This document shows, in pieces, positions 32,948-34,613 of a stretch of 34,613 nucleotides of DNA; the first letter of the stretch is position 1; every line of letters begins with the position of its first letter. The notes beneath the pieces are model-generated. The model did not search any database. It was not told the origin of the DNA and saw nothing but the letters and a program-made list of their open reading frames with translations. A program made the translations under genes and the position numbers. Where the stretch lies: assembly GCA_947303895.1 (NCBI GenBank), contig CAMYZQ010000006.1:1-34613 (forward strand), given 5' to 3'. This DNA is from an uncultured Bacillota bacterium. GTDB lineage: Bacteria > Bacillota_I > Bacilli_A > RF39 > UBA660.

Positions 32948-34613
32948 ATGAAAGATACACTAAAAAAATTAAGTAGGAAAAAGGTAATAATATCAACAAT
33001 ATTAGTAATATTGTTTGTCTTAATGATTGGTTTAATTTCGGTAATAAAACCTGTTAATAAAACTATTAAAATTTCTAAAGTGTTAACTAATACTAAAACT
33101 CTATCAGCATCTGTTATAGATGGTGTACAAGAGGGAGTATCATCTAATAACTATGATGAGATAAAATATCAAATCAGAGTTAATAAAGATTCTAGTGATA
33201 CTGCTATTGTTACGGCTACTTTAACAAATGAAGAAAATAAGTATGCTAGATTTAAAGGAAACAAAGAAGGAGTAGTAACAAATAATGGTAAAGAAATTAC
33301 TATTACTACTACAAAGAGTAATATAACAATTACTGTTATTGTAGAAAATGCTCCATATGGTGTAACTATTAATCCAAAAATTAACATAAACAGTGAAGAT
33401 ACAGCTAATTCAAAAATAAATGTTGATCCAGTAACTATTACTGGTAAATCAGTTGAAGGTCAAGTAACTGATGATAATGGAACAATATTTAGTGGTATAG
33501 AGCTAGTTCTAACTAAGAATGGTAATGAAGTAAAAAGAACTTATACTAAAGAAGATGGTAAATATACATTTAGTTTAGGTAATTTAGAAAATTATGAAGT
33601 TAAACTTGCAGAAACTAAATATAAACTTGTCAGATATACTGATGAAACTACTGATCAAAATAGAAAAGTATTAAATGTAGTTATCAAAGAAGTTGAACCA
33701 TTTACTTTAAATATTAAAAAGACTATTAGTAAACTTGATTTAGTAGTTAATGGTAAAAAAGAAACATTTGATTATGATGATGAAACTAGAGTAATTAGAG
33801 TAATTAGAAATGCTAAAACAATTGAAGGTTCTATTTATTATAATATTGCAATTAAAAACGAAGGTGAAGTAAGAGGGACTGTAGCAGTTCTAAAAGATGT
33901 ACTTCCAGATGGTTTATCATTTGATGAAAGTAAAAACCCAGGATGGACAAAAGAAGACAATTATTTATTCTATTCTCCAATAGAAGGAACTGAATTAGAA
34001 GCATTTGAAAAAACTAGTGCAAAGCTAGTTCTTGATATTGCAAAAACAGATGAAGCTAAAAGTTATATCAATAAAGCAATAGCAGCAGGAGATGATTATA
34101 AATACATAGTTTATTATTTAAACGGAAGTGTTTATAAAGAAGAATATGTAATCAATTCTGAAAAGATTGAAAACATTGATCCACATGTAGAAAACTTTGC
34201 TGGATGGTATACAGATAGAAATTATACTAATAAATATGATTTTGATAAGACTGTTACTAAAGATATTGCATTATATGGAAAGATTGATAACAATAAGTTT
34301 AATGTTACATTTATTGATAAGAATCCAAATAATGATGCGCAAACTATTTTAGATATTATAGAAGTTAATGAAGGTGATTCAGTAGATTTAGTAGATCATC
34401 CTGAATACAATGGTTATACATTTAAGTGTTTTACTATGTATGATTCTTGTTATGATGATGAACCTATAATAGGAGATACAGAACTATATACTTCATATCA
34501 AGTTAATAACTATGAAATTGAATATAACTTAGATGATGGATCTGTAAATCCTACTAACCCAACAAGTTATACAGTTAGAGATACATTTACTTTAAATAAT
34601 CCTACAAAAGAAG
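32948..34613 (+). CDS. Large adhesin-like surface protein, 3'-truncated
   Basis: Open from the ATG at 32948 to the window end (555 codons, no stop). Basic N-terminus and one hydrophobic segment (about 12-33), acting as signal or anchor. Visible modules: a beta-rich domain (about 40-155); a carboxypeptidase-regulatory-like fold with TGKSVEGQVTDDNG and KEDGKYTFSLGN (about 163-240); a DUF11-like segment with IYYNIAIKNEGEVRGTVAVL and VLPDGLSF (about 255-375); then InlB B-repeat/Listeria-Bacteroides-type repeats, with FAGWYTDRNYTNKYDFD (about 417-433), NVTFIDKN and a further copy starting NYEIEYNLDDGSVNPT near the window end. Such proteins are surface adhesins in Firmicutes. How it is anchored at the far end cannot be seen. 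Confidence 0.85.
   Translation, partial: MKDTLKKLSRKKVIISTILVILFVLMIGLISVIKPVNKTIKISKVLTNTKTLSASVIDGVQEGVSSNNYDEIKYQIRVNKDSSDTAIVTATLTNEENKYARFKGNKEGVVTNNGKEITITTTKSNITITVIVENAPYGVTINPKININSEDTANSKINVDPVTITGKSVEGQVTDDNGTIFSGIELVLTKNGNEVKRTYTKEDGKYTFSLGNLENYEVKLAETKYKLVRYTDETTDQNRKVLNVVIKEVEPFTLNIKKTISKLDLVVNGKKETFDYDDETRVIRVIRNAKTIEGSIYYNIAIKNEGEVRGTVAVLKDVLPDGLSFDESKNPGWTKEDNYLFYSPIEGTELEAFEKTSAKLVLDIAKTDEAKSYINKAIAAGDDYKYIVYYLNGSVYKEEYVINSEKIENIDPHVENFAGWYTDRNYTNKYDFDKTVTKDIALYGKIDNNKFNVTFIDKNPNNDAQTILDIIEVNEGDSVDLVDHPEYNGYTFKCFTMYDSCYDDEPIIGDTELYTSYQVNNYEIEYNLDDGSVNPTNPTSYTVRDTFTLNNPTKE

Noticed and set aside
33169-33387. Minus-strand open frame inside the adhesin gene, and similar ones at 2272-2478, 8999-9256, 13215-13415, 18142-18324, 26263-26463 and 26736-26963
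   Set aside because: All lie opposite clear + strand genes, have hydrophobic or low-complexity products and no ribosome binding site or promoter: shadows of AT-rich coding sequence.

Overview
The window is very AT-rich and reads as chromosome from a walled, low-GC Firmicute near the Mollicutes/Bacilli boundary (the kind of lineage known mainly from gut metagenomes). Reasons: a large set of peptidoglycan and division genes is present; rel is followed by dtd, as in Bacillus; Shine-Dalgarno sequences are strong (AGGAGG or AGGTGA); and TGA is a real stop (rel and the first ABC subunit end in TGA) while Trp is TGG, so the Mycoplasma code does not apply. No tRNA, rRNA, CRISPR array or transposase was seen. 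All protein genes are on the + strand except one small minus-strand gene at 20514-20813.

Layout. 1-2122: 3' part of rel plus dtd. 2182-2604: a small membrane protein. 2668-5317: murG-murB-divIB. 5379-7687: ftsA-ftsZ. 7805-11557: mraZ-rsmH-ftsL-penicillin-binding protein, with a textbook MraZ operator. This is the usual division/cell-wall (dcw) cluster with its distal half placed before its proximal half; murD (17360) and murC (20903) lie further on as single genes, and murE, murF, mraY and ftsW are not in the window. 11784-13733: recG, flanked on both sides by structured intergenic segments that look like small RNA genes. 13946-15648: a WYL-type regulator and a tandem-SIS protein whose ribosome binding site lies inside a strong hairpin. 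15728-17290: an unrecognised protein and a lipoprotein. 18785-20488: an unrecognised protein with three diverged repeats. 20514-20813: a stand-alone protein resembling sigma-70 region 4, divergent from murC. 22292-27129: a large secreted modular protein ending in a dockerin, translationally coupled to a membrane-anchored Ig-like/cadherin-like protein. 27183-30919: a heterodimeric ABC exporter. 30990-32867: a membrane-anchored extracellular protein. 32948 to the end: an adhesin-like protein cut by the window edge.

How it works together. The first 22 kb supplies stringent response, peptidoglycan precursor synthesis (MurB, C, D, G) and the divisome (FtsA, FtsZ, FtsL, DivIB, PBP). The last 12 kb is cell-surface and export machinery. 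Transcription units are short: most intergenic gaps hold an intrinsic terminator followed within about 10-30 bases by an extended -10 promoter (TGnTATAAT), often with no recognisable -35 because that position is occupied by the terminator.

The parts most worth a second look are the two candidate small RNAs flanking recG, which carry a 10-base perfectly complementary segment; the hairpin covering the SIS gene's ribosome binding site; the stand-alone sigma-region-4 protein; the dockerin protein and its coupled membrane partner; and the three-repeat 567-residue protein. All functional statements come from reading motifs by eye; no database search was run.
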